DNA from: DASREM01 sp035652095 | GTDB taxonomy: Bacteria > Acidobacteriota > Terriglobia > Terriglobales > Acidobacteriaceae | Assembly: GCA_035652095.1 (NCBI GenBank) | Contig: DASREM010000006.1 | Coordinates: forward strand, 42,567 to 106,566 | Reading direction: 5' to 3' | Length of the DNA stretch: 64,000 bases | Shown here: piece by piece, positions 35,442 through 43,998 of the stretch | Layout of the letters: each line of letters begins with the position of its first letter | How positions within the stretch are numbered: the first letter of the stretch is position 1 | Made by a program: the position numbers and the translations under genes | The notes under the pieces: generated by a model | Database searches by the model: none | What the model saw: the letters and a program-made list of their open reading frames with translations, nothing else | Told to the model about the DNA's origin: nothing

Positions 35442-35972
35442 TTACGACAGCGACGCGGCCGATGCGCTCCCCGATTCGGCCAACTGTGCCACCAGGCTCA
35501 CCAGGCGCGGTAACTGCCCCGCAACCGCCGGGGACAGTTCCTCACCGAGGCCAAAGCACGCTCCGCAAAGCGAAACCAGAAATGCAGGCGGGCTGACCCC
35601 GTACATGTACTTGGAAAGTGCAAGCACCGCCTCCGGCGATAAATGGTGCGAGGAACGCACGGGCACCAGTTGTGGGGTCAGAGGATTACAAGTCAGCTCT
35701 CCCGGTTCTCCCTCCCGTGTCGCATCAATAAAAATTACCAAGCCGGCTTCGCTAATCGGCAGGGCGAGTTCAGGAGTCAACTGGGCCGTGGTACGAATCT
35801 CAGCATCCAGGTCTGGAAGAGTTGCAGCCAACTGTTCTGCAGCATGCCACCCCAGGCCGTCATCGGAGCGCAGCGGATTCCCATATCCGAGCACCAGGGT
35901 TTTCAGCCTCGGGCCCTGCCCTGCCACAACACTGGTTGGGCAATCCTCATATGGGTCAGCGTGAGACTTCAT
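35442..35972 (-). CDS. hoxW: [NiFe] hydrogenase maturation protease
   Basis: About 176 aa from the ATG at 35972, which has GGAAGG about 9 nt upstream; an ATG at 35987 lies in the same frame. The HycI/HoxW-type fold is shown by LVLGYGNPLRSDDGLGWHAA with the first metal-binding acidic residue, VIFIDATREGEPG with the second, and SSHHLSPEAVLALSKY with the His. It should clip the C-terminal peptide from HoxH after nickel insertion. Its start overlaps the hoxH stop by 17 nt, which supports this partner. I give the symbol by context. Confidence 0.88.
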   Translation of the reverse strand: MKSHADPYEDCPTSVVAGQGPRLKTLVLGYGNPLRSDDGLGWHAAEQLAATLPDLDAEIRTTAQLTPELALPISEAGLVIFIDATREGEPGELTCNPLTPQLVPVRSSHHLSPEAVLALSKYMYGVSPPAFLVSLCGACFGLGEELSPAVAGQLPRLVSLVAQLAESGSASAASLS

Positions 35973-37389
35973 CCAGCACCTTCCCATCCCAGCTCAACAG
36001 TTGTATGTGCAGAGGCATTTGCCCCACCGCGTGGGTCGAGCAACTTAGGCAGGGATCATAAGCGCGAATCACCGCTTCGACCCGGTTCAACATACCAGGC
36101 GTCAAGCGTTCGCCGCGCACAAAGTGCTTGCCTACCTGCAAAATGCTGCGGTTCATGGCAACACTGTTGTGCCCCGTCGCAATCACCAGGTTGGCCCAGC
36201 GGATCAATCCCTGTTCATCAATCTTGTAGTGATGGAAGAGTGTGCCACGGGGTGCTTCGCATGCTCCCACGCCTTCCAGAGCATTCGGTTTGGCAAAGGC
36301 GCGGACATGCTTGGAGAGAATGTCGGGATCCTCCAGCAAACTCCGCATACGTTCAACACAGTAGAGGATCTCGATCAGGCGGGCATGATGATAGTGAAAA
36401 GAGCTCAACACCGCGGTACGTTGGAGTTCGTGGAACTCCGCCAGTTCCTGATCGGCGCGCGGCGTTCCACAGCGATCGGCCACGTTCATTCTTGCCAGCG
36501 GCCCAACCCGGTAAATCCCATCGGGAAAGCCCTTCGGCTTGTAATAAGTGGACTTCAGGAAGCTCCATGGTTCTACTTTTTCGCCGATATAGTCGTTGTA
36601 ATTTGCGGGATCAAGGTTGTCCACCAGGACATCGCCGGAAGCATCCGTGATCCGCACGTTCCCGTCGTAAAAAGTGAGCCCGCCCCCCGGCTTTACGATT
36701 CCCATGAACAGGGTGGGGAAATTGCCGAAGGTGGTGATTTCTTCGCGGAATGGCTCCAAGTTCGCCTTAAACCAGTCAATCGTACGTTCCGAGATCTGCT
36801 GCGCCTGGGGAAGTGCCTCTAAAATCGCGTCCCGGTTCTCTTCGGTGAGAGGCTCGCTGACTCCGCCGGGAACGATCCAGGCGGGATGGATTCGCTTGCC
36901 TCCGAGCCGCTCGATGATCTGCTGCCCAAATTGCCGCAGATGGACTCCGTCCAGGGCGAGTTCACGGTTCTTCTCAATCACGCCGAACAGGTTGGCTTTT
37001 GCGGGGTCCGCGTCCATCCCCAGCAGCAGGTCTGGTGAAGAAAGGTAAAAGAAGCTGAGTGCGTGCGATTGAATGACCTGGGCAAGACCAAAAATCCGCC
37101 GCAGCTTGTCCGCGGTAGGAGGAATCCGCACCGCAAGCAGCGCGTCACAGGCCTTCGCGGATGCAATCAGATGGCTCACCGGGCAGATCCCACATATCCG
37201 CGCCATCAGAGATGGCATTTCATAAAACGGCCGGCCTTCGCAGAATTTTTCAAAGCCGCGAAACTGGGTGACATGGAAGCGCGCGTCCTCCACCCTGCCC
37301 TGCGCATTCAAGTGGAGCGTGATTTTGGAATGACCCTCAATGCGGGTCACCGGATCAATCACAATGGTGTTTCGCTGCTTTTCCGTCAT
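35956..37389 (-). CDS. hoxH: NAD-linked [NiFe] hydrogenase large subunit HoxH
   Basis: 477-aa catalytic subunit. Nickel-site motifs are complete: RICGICPVSH near residue 65 and DPCLSCSTH near residue 450. A 24-residue C-terminal extension after that histidine (AVGQMPLHIQLLSW...) is what the maturation protease removes. N-terminal sequence (VIDPVTRIEGHSKITLHLN) is also standard. Together with hoxE, F, U and Y it makes a group 3d bidirectional enzyme coupling H2 to NAD(H). No hyp genes are in the window. Confidence 0.95.
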   Translation of the reverse strand: MTEKQRNTIVIDPVTRIEGHSKITLHLNAQGRVEDARFHVTQFRGFEKFCEGRPFYEMPSLMARICGICPVSHLIASAKACDALLAVRIPPTADKLRRIFGLAQVIQSHALSFFYLSSPDLLLGMDADPAKANLFGVIEKNRELALDGVHLRQFGQQIIERLGGKRIHPAWIVPGGVSEPLTEENRDAILEALPQAQQISERTIDWFKANLEPFREEITTFGNFPTLFMGIVKPGGGLTFYDGNVRITDASGDVLVDNLDPANYNDYIGEKVEPWSFLKSTYYKPKGFPDGIYRVGPLARMNVADRCGTPRADQELAEFHELQRTAVLSSFHYHHARLIEILYCVERMRSLLEDPDILSKHVRAFAKPNALEGVGACEAPRGTLFHHYKIDEQGLIRWANLVIATGHNSVAMNRSILQVGKHFVRGERLTPGMLNRVEAVIRAYDPCLSCSTHAVGQMPLHIQLLSWDGKVLDEVSR

Positions 37390-37393
37390 AGCC

Positions 37394-37927
37394 CTAGGCT
37401 CCGAAACGCGTCTTTTCGCTCAGGTTCGGGACGCGTCCTTCCAACAGCTCCGTTACCACGTAATAGATTGCATCTGCCGAGGGCGGACATCCGGGCACGA
37501 AGACGTCTACCGGGATGATTTCGTGGACCGGCCTTACGTACGGCAAAAGCCTGGGCACTACCTGGTCCGGAATGCCGGGATCGAAGGTGACGTTCTCCCG
37601 GTACGCACGGTCATACACAGCCTGCGTGGGAAAGGGGTTCCGCATCGCTGGAACATTCGCAGTCACCGCACAATCGCCGAGCGACACTAGAGTTTTCGTC
37701 CGTTCTCGCACCATTTTGATCTTGTGTAGATCATCCTCGCTGCTGACAGCGCCTTCGACCAGGGTTACGTCAACGTCCTGCGGGAAAATCTTGTTGTCTA
37801 CCAGCGGACTGTACACCAGGTCTGCGAGCTCACTTACGGCCAGCAGCCGTTCATCCAGATCAAGCAATGACATGTGGCATCCAGAGCATCCATCCAACCA
37901 CACCGTAGCCAGGGTCTTCTTGCTCAT
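37394..37927 (-). CDS. hoxY: Hydrogenase small subunit HoxY
   Basis: 177-aa electron-transfer subunit that holds the proximal [4Fe-4S] cluster. Cysteines are in WLDGCSGCHMSLLD, SLGDCAVTAN and VPGCPPSADAIYY. As in group 3d enzymes it is short and lacks a Tat signal, so the enzyme is cytoplasmic. Four bases separate it from hoxH. Confidence 0.94.
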   Translation of the reverse strand: MSKKTLATVWLDGCSGCHMSLLDLDERLLAVSELADLVYSPLVDNKIFPQDVDVTLVEGAVSSEDDLHKIKMVRERTKTLVSLGDCAVTANVPAMRNPFPTQAVYDRAYRENVTFDPGIPDQVVPRLLPYVRPVHEIIPVDVFVPGCPPSADAIYYVVTELLEGRVPNLSEKTRFGA

Positions 37928-37928
37928 C

Positions 37929-38645
37929 TCAGTCCTCCTCTCTCATCAGCGTGAGATAGGGCAGGAACTGTCGGCGTTTCAGCATCTCGGCGACCGAGCG
38001 GCCTTTTTCGAACAGCGCGCCTGTGGGACAGACGTGAACGCACTTGCCGCAACTGGTGCAACTTTCGGATTGACCCCATGCCTGGTTCAAGTCGGTGATC
38101 ACCAGGGCTTCGATTCCTCTGCCCATCACGTCCCAGGTGTGCGCTCCTTCGATCTCGCCGCAAACACGTACGCACCGGGCGCAAAGGATGCAGCGATTGT
38201 GATCCACCACAAAACGATCGTGCGTCGCATCCACGTGAACCACGGGATAGCGGTAAGGAAAGTGAACGTGAGTGATTTCCAGCTTCTGCGCCAGGCTCTG
38301 CAGTTCGCAGTGTCCGTTCGACACGCAAACTGAACAGATGTGGTTTCGCTCCACGAAGAGCAATTCCAGAATCGACTTGCGATAGGCGCGCAAGCGTTCC
38401 GAGTCGGTTGTGACTACCATGCCTTCCTCGACCTGGGTCACACAGGCGGGAAGCAAGCGGTTGCTGTTCTTGACCTCGACAAGGCACAAGCGGCACGCGC
38501 CAATCGTCGAAAGCCCCTTCAATTCACAAAGCCGCGGAATAAAGATATTGTTCTGCCGCGCCACTTCCAGGATGGTCTCATCCGGGCGCGCGCTCACATC
38601 TTTGCCGTTGATCTGCAGCGTCTTGATATTCGAAATTGGACTCAT
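37929..38645 (-). CDS. hoxU: Hydrogenase diaphorase subunit HoxU
   Basis: 238 aa from the ATG at 38645, whose 4-nt overlap with hoxF fits the operon style; a longer frame to 38687 is within hoxF. It resembles the N-terminus of NuoG. A plant-type [2Fe-2S] domain (LCELKGLSTIGACRLCLVEV) comes first, then the His-Cys3 [4Fe-4S] motif (HICSVCVSNGHCELQSL). Two ferredoxin-type clusters follow (CILCARCVRVC and CTSCGKCVHVCPTGAL). It passes electrons between HoxF and HoxY. Confidence 0.94.
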   Translation of the reverse strand: MSPISNIKTLQINGKDVSARPDETILEVARQNNIFIPRLCELKGLSTIGACRLCLVEVKNSNRLLPACVTQVEEGMVVTTDSERLRAYRKSILELLFVERNHICSVCVSNGHCELQSLAQKLEITHVHFPYRYPVVHVDATHDRFVVDHNRCILCARCVRVCGEIEGAHTWDVMGRGIEALVITDLNQAWGQSESCTSCGKCVHVCPTGALFEKGRSVAEMLKRRQFLPYLTLMREED

Positions 38646-40294
38646 GGCTGCACCCTGGCATGGTTGCCACATACTCCGGCCGGACATGCGCGGTCTTGCA
38701 CGTGAGCTTTGTACTCATTGGCAAACGAACGCATGGTGCTGATCACCGGGTTCGGGGCCGATTGCCCCAGCCCGCACAGGCTGGTGTTCTTGAGCAGGTC
38801 GCAAAGTTCCGTGAGCAAGTCCAAATCCGCCTGGGTGGCCGTCAGTTGCGTAATCGCGTGCAGCAGGCGATGCATTTGATAGGTCCCTACACGGCATGGA
38901 ACACACTTTCCGCAAGACTCGGTCATGCAGAAATCCATGAAGTACCGCGCCACGTCCACCATGCATGAGGTTTCGTCCATCACGATCATTCCGCCCGATC
39001 CCATGATGGAGCCCGCGCGGGCCAGCGACTCGTAGTCCACCGGCATGTCCAGATACTCCGAAGGCAAGCATCCTCCGGAGGGTCCGCCGGTTTGTACCGC
39101 TTTGAAATTTCGGCTATCGGGAATGCCTCCCCCGATCTCAAATACAATTTCCCGTAGCGTAATCCCCATGGGGACCTCGACGAGTCCCGTGTTGCGGATT
39201 CGTCCTGCCAGAGCAAAGACCTTCGTGCCCTTACTCTTCTCCGTTCCGATCTGCGCATACCAATCGCCGCCATTGCGGATGATTACCGGCACATTGGCAT
39301 AGGTCTCCACGTTGTTGATTAAGGTGGGTTCGCCGAATAATCCCTGCTGGGCGGGGTAAGGTGGACGCGGTCGCGGCGTACCGCGCTTACCCTCCACCGA
39401 AGCGATCAGGGCGGTCTCCTCGCCGCACACGAAGGCCCCCGCCCCCAGGCGAAGCTCGATCCGGAAGCTGAACCGGGTTCCACAAATGCTATTTCCCAGC
39501 AAACCCAGCCGTTCCGCCTGTCGGATGGCGGTCCTAAGACGCTTGATCGCCAACGGGTACTCTGCCCGGACATAGATATAACCGTCCGAAGCTCCGATCG
39601 CGTACGCTGCGATGAGCATGCCTTCGATCACGCGGTGGGGATCGCTCTCCAGCACGCTCCGATCCATGAACGCTCCGGGGTCTCCTTCATCCGCATTGCA
39701 GATCACAAACTTCTGCTTCGCGGTTGCCTTCGATACCGTGCTCCATTTCAATCCGGTCGGATAGCCGGCGCCGCCCCGTCCTCGCAGCCCGCTTTTGGTC
39801 ACTTCCTGGATCACTTCCTGGGCCGACATCTCGGTCAGCACTTTGATCAGAGATCCATATCCTAAGGCGGCGATATAGTCTTCAATTCTTTCCGCATCGA
39901 TCACACCGGAATTCTCAAGGACAATTTTCTTCTGTCTGGAGAAGAATGGGATGTCTGTCGCACACGTCAACCTGCTCACCGCTGCGCCACCCAGGCTGTC
40001 GAGAATCTCCGGCGCATCCGCTGCGGTTACGTGCTTGTACATTCGGCCATCGTGAGTGGATACCAGTGGACCCTCAGCGCACAGCCCCATGCAACCCACT
40101 CCCTTGGTTTGGCACTGCTCTTCCCATCCCCGTCGCTTTATGTCCTGGTCGAACGCGTCCTTGACCGCCTGGCCCTGGCATGAGAGACAACCTGCCGCCA
40201 CGCACACGTTCACTCCCTGCGTGAATTGGCTTTGCGATTCGTGTTCGGATTCGGCGATCCCGATCAGTTCTTCCGGTGTCATTGCGATTTCCAT
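38642..40294 (-). CDS. hoxF: Hydrogenase NADH-binding subunit HoxF
   Basis: 550-aa NuoF-like flavoprotein. An N-terminal [2Fe-2S] thioredoxin-like segment (VCVAAGCLSCQG, GCMGLCAEGPLV) precedes the FMN/NADH domain. That domain carries GRGGAGYPTGLKW, the pair GAGAFVCGEETAL and GKRGTPRPRPPYPA, and a C-terminal [4Fe-4S] site (ESCGKCVPCRVGTYQMHRLL, NTSLCGLGQ). It oxidises or reduces NAD(H). The annotated ATG is 40294; an ATG at 40282 overlapping the hoxE stop (ATGA) is also plausible. Confidence 0.94.
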   Translation of the reverse strand: MEIAMTPEELIGIAESEHESQSQFTQGVNVCVAAGCLSCQGQAVKDAFDQDIKRRGWEEQCQTKGVGCMGLCAEGPLVSTHDGRMYKHVTAADAPEILDSLGGAAVSRLTCATDIPFFSRQKKIVLENSGVIDAERIEDYIAALGYGSLIKVLTEMSAQEVIQEVTKSGLRGRGGAGYPTGLKWSTVSKATAKQKFVICNADEGDPGAFMDRSVLESDPHRVIEGMLIAAYAIGASDGYIYVRAEYPLAIKRLRTAIRQAERLGLLGNSICGTRFSFRIELRLGAGAFVCGEETALIASVEGKRGTPRPRPPYPAQQGLFGEPTLINNVETYANVPVIIRNGGDWYAQIGTEKSKGTKVFALAGRIRNTGLVEVPMGITLREIVFEIGGGIPDSRNFKAVQTGGPSGGCLPSEYLDMPVDYESLARAGSIMGSGGMIVMDETSCMVDVARYFMDFCMTESCGKCVPCRVGTYQMHRLLHAITQLTATQADLDLLTELCDLLKNTSLCGLGQSAPNPVISTMRSFANEYKAHVQDRACPAGVCGNHARVQP

Positions 40295-40794
40295 TTCCCC
40301 AACTGCTCACGCATCCCTGCAGCGGTCACTTTGCCCGAGACTTCGTGGTCGTAAACGACGGCTGGCGCGAGTCCGCACGATCCAAGACAGCGTGCAGTCA
40401 ATACTGAAACCTTCCCGTCCTGCGTTGTTTGCCCCGGCGTGACGCCCAATTCCCGCTCCAACGTCTCCAGTAGCTGCGGAGCTCCCTTGATGTAGCAAGC
40501 GGTTCCCATGCACACCACGCATGTGTGCTCTCCCGCAGGTTTCAGCGTAAAAAAATGGTAGAAGGTAGCGACTCCGTACGCGCGGCTAAGGGGAACCCGC
40601 AGTGAGGCAGCAACGTATTTCAGGGCATCCTCGTCCAGGTATCCGAATGCCTCTTGCACGGTGTGCAAGGTTTCGATCAGGCCTCGGGACTGCTGGCCCA
40701 GGCGGCGAATGGTGGCTTCTACCAAGCGCCAGCGCTTGTCTTGATTCGGAGGTACAGGCTTGGCAAAGTCGATTGCCGCACCAGCCGCGATCAT
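40279..40794 (-). CDS. hoxE: Hydrogenase diaphorase subunit HoxE
   Basis: 171-aa NuoE-like [2Fe-2S] protein. The four cluster cysteines lie in CVVCMGTACYIKG and ARCLGSCGLAPAVV. The start at ATG 40794 is supported by GAGAGGAGAAC just upstream; a longer frame exists to 40824. As first gene of hoxEFUYH-hoxW it sets the promoter region, where a CRP-like site and a 14-nt palindrome are found. Confidence 0.92.
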   Translation of the reverse strand: MIAAGAAIDFAKPVPPNQDKRWRLVEATIRRLGQQSRGLIETLHTVQEAFGYLDEDALKYVAASLRVPLSRAYGVATFYHFFTLKPAGEHTCVVCMGTACYIKGAPQLLETLERELGVTPGQTTQDGKVSVLTARCLGSCGLAPAVVYDHEVSGKVTAAGMREQLGKWKSQ

Positions 40795-40859
40795 ACCCGT
40801 TCTCCTCTCGTCTCCAGGCTCCAATACGACGGGGTGGCATGGGGCCGAGAGAATTTCAG

Positions 40860-40873
40860 ACTGACAAGTCAGT
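40860..40873. promoter_or_regulatory. Palindrome upstream of the hox operon
   Basis: ACTGAC-AA-GTCAGT is a perfect 14-nt inverted repeat centred about 73 nt upstream of the hoxE ATG. It could be an operator for a dimeric regulator. No regulator gene is adjacent. Confidence 0.35.
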
Positions 40874-40897
40874 TTACGGGGCAGGCGACAACCCTAC

Positions 40898-40913
40898 TGT
40901 GACGGGAGTCACG
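40898..40913. promoter_or_regulatory. CRP/FNR-family-like binding site upstream of hox
   Basis: TGTGA-CGGGAG-TCACG matches the CRP consensus TGTGA-N6-TCACA at nine of ten half-site positions. It is centred about 111 nt upstream of hoxE, a plausible activator position. The rest of the 352-nt space between hoxE and phoU shows no further gene. Confidence 0.45.
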
Positions 40914-41146
40914 CGGAACAGTGTCGGATGAGCAGCCTCAAAGCTTCGCGCCATCAGTGGTTCCGGCAAACCGGGATTCGAGGGCGAGCATCCCAGCCAA
41001 CGGTGATTAGGAGATCACGTCGGATCAACCGCTATCAGACACGGCAATTTCCTGAGACCGCTTGTATGACTCCGCCAGTCCTCCTATCATCGCAGTTGGA
41101 GGCGTCTTCCGGATCGGAGCGCCACCTATCCCAGCAGAGGTGCAGG

Positions 41147-41872
41147 ATGAGCAGCCCCAATGCAATCAGTTTCTCTGACAAAGCTTCCACTCACCTGGTG
41201 GAGCTGACCTCGCGGGGGTGCGACGTGGCGAGCCGGGCCGCCCAGGTAGTTGCGGATGGCCTTTCCAACCCGGCATTTGACTGCTGGGAAGAAGTTCGGA
41301 AATTTGAGGAAGAACTTGATACCCTCGATCGCCTTATCAACGAGGAGGTGACTGCTGGAATTCACAAGGTATCCGAGTCAAAGACGAAGGAATGGCTCGC
41401 CTGCCTTAAATTCATTATCGAACTGGAGCGCATTGGAGACCTGCTGCTGAACGTAGCCAATCGTATGGAAACTGTAGGCGCGCGGCTTCGGCCATCGGAT
41501 GCCGAGGATCTCTCGCGGATGGCCTCGCTGGTAACCTCGATGCTCGCAGAAGTCTCAAAGGCATTTAATGATCGCGATATCCGGCGCGCGATCGACGCTT
41601 TGAAAACGGACGGAGAAGTGGACCGGCTGCGCAATCTTATTTTTGTGCGCCACATCGAAAACCGCGAAAACGAACCTCGCCAGGAAAGTTTCCATCTGGT
41701 ATTCATAAGCCAGGCCCTGGAGCGCGCAGGGGATCACGTCAAGAACCTAGCGGAAGAAATTTGCCACTTGGTCAGCGGGCGCAGCATGCGCCATATCATG
41801 CGTGAGTATGATCGCCCGGTCGAGCAGGTTTACTTTGAGAAGATACGGCGCAGCAAGTCGGAAAAGGGCTAG
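41147..41872 (+). CDS. PhoU-family protein
   Basis: 241 aa from the ATG at 41147 (AGAGG and AGG lie just upstream); the long upstream frame to 40928 is not PhoU-like. Two helical PhoU repeats are visible, with the E/D-rich metal-binding pattern FEEELDTLDRLINEEV in the first and FISQALERAGDHVKNLAEEI in the second. PhoU proteins restrain phosphate uptake by Pst/PhoR. There are no pst or pho genes nearby, so it may be an orphan partner of another transporter. Confidence 0.85.
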   Translation: MSSPNAISFSDKASTHLVELTSRGCDVASRAAQVVADGLSNPAFDCWEEVRKFEEELDTLDRLINEEVTAGIHKVSESKTKEWLACLKFIIELERIGDLLLNVANRMETVGARLRPSDAEDLSRMASLVTSMLAEVSKAFNDRDIRRAIDALKTDGEVDRLRNLIFVRHIENRENEPRQESFHLVFISQALERAGDHVKNLAEEICHLVSGRSMRHIMREYDRPVEQVYFEKIRRSKSEKG

Positions 41873-41956
41873 TTTTCGCGAAGAGTCGTAAACGTTTTCC
41901 TGCCTACCCTCGACCTCGCGAAAAACTGCTGTGCGTTCGTGACACAGAGCAGACTT

Positions 41957-42670
41957 CTACTTTGCATCATGGAAAATGATGCCCAGGGTGAAGCGCAGCC
42001 CGCTTCGCACCGGGCTGACTCCATGCTTGAGATTGGCTCGGTAGAAACCGCGGCTCCCGCGCACCGGGCGGTACCGGGTATGAAAGATGACAGCCTGCCC
42101 CTGCTCGGGAACTAATACGCAGGCCCGCGACTGCATCCGCGGACGCTGCTCCACCAGCACGAATTCCCCTCCGGAGTAGTCTTCGCCCGGTTTGCTCAGA
42201 AACACAGTCATCTGAAAGGGGAACGCGATCTCACCGTAGAGATCCTGGTGCAGGCAGTTGAAATCTCCGGGCCCATATCGCAACAACAGCGGAGTGGCCC
42301 TCCGTTGCCCGGCTTTATGACAAGTGTTCAGGAACTCGGCCAAGGATTTTGGGAACGACGGGCCGCCCACCTGCTCCGCCCAGAGGTTGGCAATGTTGGC
42401 AAGCTTGGGATAGGCCTCTTCTCGGATCTGCGAGATCAACTGCGGCAGTGGATAGTTGAAGTACTTGTACTCACCGCTTCCGAAACCAAAGCGGGCCATC
42501 ACAATCCGGCTGCGAAAGTGCTCCTCATGTTCATAGAGCGACATCAGTTCCGAGCATTCCGCTGCTCCCAGCAGCTTCGGAGTAACGGCATATCCATCGC
42601 TTGACAGACTCTGCTGGACCCCATCCCAATCCAACGCTTGCAGCCGCCTTGAAATTGTTTGAGGCATCAT
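41957..42670 (-). CDS. 2-oxoglutarate/Fe(II)-dependent oxygenase
   Basis: 237-aa protein of the prolyl-4-hydroxylase-like 2OG oxygenase superfamily. The iron ligands are readable: HxD in NCLHQDLYGEIAFPFQMT and the distal His in RANLKHGVSPVRSG, followed by the Arg that binds 2-oxoglutarate (GLRFTLGIIFH). GGEFVLVEQRPR is typical of the PKHD/P4Hc fold. The substrate cannot be assigned. It is divergent from the ABC permease gene. Confidence 0.85.
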   Translation of the reverse strand: MMPQTISRRLQALDWDGVQQSLSSDGYAVTPKLLGAAECSELMSLYEHEEHFRSRIVMARFGFGSGEYKYFNYPLPQLISQIREEAYPKLANIANLWAEQVGGPSFPKSLAEFLNTCHKAGQRRATPLLLRYGPGDFNCLHQDLYGEIAFPFQMTVFLSKPGEDYSGGEFVLVEQRPRMQSRACVLVPEQGQAVIFHTRYRPVRGSRGFYRANLKHGVSPVRSGLRFTLGIIFHDAK

Positions 42671-42780
42671 CCTGCCAGCATAATCAACAAGGTCCGCATC
42701 AGACTATCCGTTCATTGCGGTCAAATACAGCGTCCTTGCGCGCAGCCCTGTGTTCGATAACAATAATTCTTCCCCATGCT

Positions 42781-43998
42781 ATGAAGCTTCGACGGCTACT
42801 TTGGCAGTCGCTTGTCACTCTGCGGCGGAACTCGATTCGCAGCGCGCTCACGATCCTTGGCATCTCCGTCGGCATTGCCGCATTCATCTGTGTCATCGCA
42901 ATTGGCAACGCCGGCACCAGTAAGATTGAAGATCAGCTCCAGAGTCTGGGCGATAACTTCATCTGGATTGAGGCGGGGAGCAGGCTGCGTAACGGCATGC
43001 GGGCCGGGTCTCGAGGGACCCGCTCTCTGATCTTGCAAGACGCCCGCGCTATCATGGAACAAGTCCCGTTGATCAAGCAGATGACGCCCAACGTGGATGG
43101 CCGAGTCCAGGTTGTCTACGGGGGTGAGAATTGGTCTACACAGTATCGCGGCGTCACTCCCGAGTATCTGGACATTCGCCGTTGGCGGCTCCGCAGCGGA
43201 ACTTTTTTCACCCAGGAAGACGTTGAAACCGATGCTCCGGTCTGCGTGCTGGCACAAACGGTGGTGGAGAACCTGTTTGCCGATGAGGATCCCGTCGGCA
43301 AGACAGTCCGTGTGCAGAAGCTGCCTTGCAAGGTGGTGGGCGTACTGGAGGCGAAAGGTTTTTCTGCAACCGGTCAGGATCAGGACGACTTTGTGGTAAT
43401 GCCTTTTACTACGGCTCAGAAGCGGATCACAGGCAATTTCTGGCTCGACGATATTTTCTGCTCGGCAGTGTCGCGCGACGCGATGCAGGAAGCCACCCGG
43501 CAGATCGTCGCGCTCCTCCGCGAACGGCACCACTTAAACGTGACTGAAGAAGACGACTTCAACGTTCGCAGGCCGGAGGACGTCATCCAGGCGCAGTTGG
43601 AGACCAGCCGTGTCATGACCATCCTTCTCGCAAGCGTGGCCTCACTCTCCTTACTGGTCGGCGGCATCGGGATCATGAACATAATGCTGGTGTCAGTGAC
43701 GCAAAGGACCCGCGAGATCGGGCTGCGGCTGGCTGTTGGCGCAACCGAAGCGGATGTGCAGTTTCAGTTCCTGACCGAAGCCATGGCGCTCAGCCTGATC
43801 GGCGGTGTGGCCGGACTGGCGCTTGGTTTTAGCTCATCTTATGCGGTGGAGAGTTTGTTTGAATTTCCAACGCGGTTGACGGCCCCGGTATTTATCCTGG
43901 GGGCGCTGTTCGCCATTGGAATCGGGGTCCTCTTCGGCTACTATCCCGCCCGCCGTGCGTCTCAGTTAGATCCGATTCAGGGATTGCGCTACGAGTAG
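42781..43998 (+). CDS. MacB/FtsX-type ABC transporter permease
   Basis: 405-aa permease. The start at ATG 42781 gives the usual N-terminus (MKLRRLLWQSLVTLRRNSIR) before the first membrane helix. A large periplasmic domain (about residues 45-275) is followed by three C-terminal helices (LLASVASLSLLVGGIGIMNI, ALSLIGGVAGLALGFSSSYA, LGALFAIGIGVLFGYYPA). No ATPase or adaptor gene is adjacent in this window, so it depends on a partner elsewhere. Its 3' end abuts the convergent RND outer-membrane gene by one base. Confidence 0.88.
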   Translation: MKLRRLLWQSLVTLRRNSIRSALTILGISVGIAAFICVIAIGNAGTSKIEDQLQSLGDNFIWIEAGSRLRNGMRAGSRGTRSLILQDARAIMEQVPLIKQMTPNVDGRVQVVYGGENWSTQYRGVTPEYLDIRRWRLRSGTFFTQEDVETDAPVCVLAQTVVENLFADEDPVGKTVRVQKLPCKVVGVLEAKGFSATGQDQDDFVVMPFTTAQKRITGNFWLDDIFCSAVSRDAMQEATRQIVALLRERHHLNVTEEDDFNVRRPEDVIQAQLETSRVMTILLASVASLSLLVGGIGIMNIMLVSVTQRTREIGLRLAVGATEADVQFQFLTEAMALSLIGGVAGLALGFSSSYAVESLFEFPTRLTAPVFILGALFAIGIGVLFGYYPARRASQLDPIQGLRYE

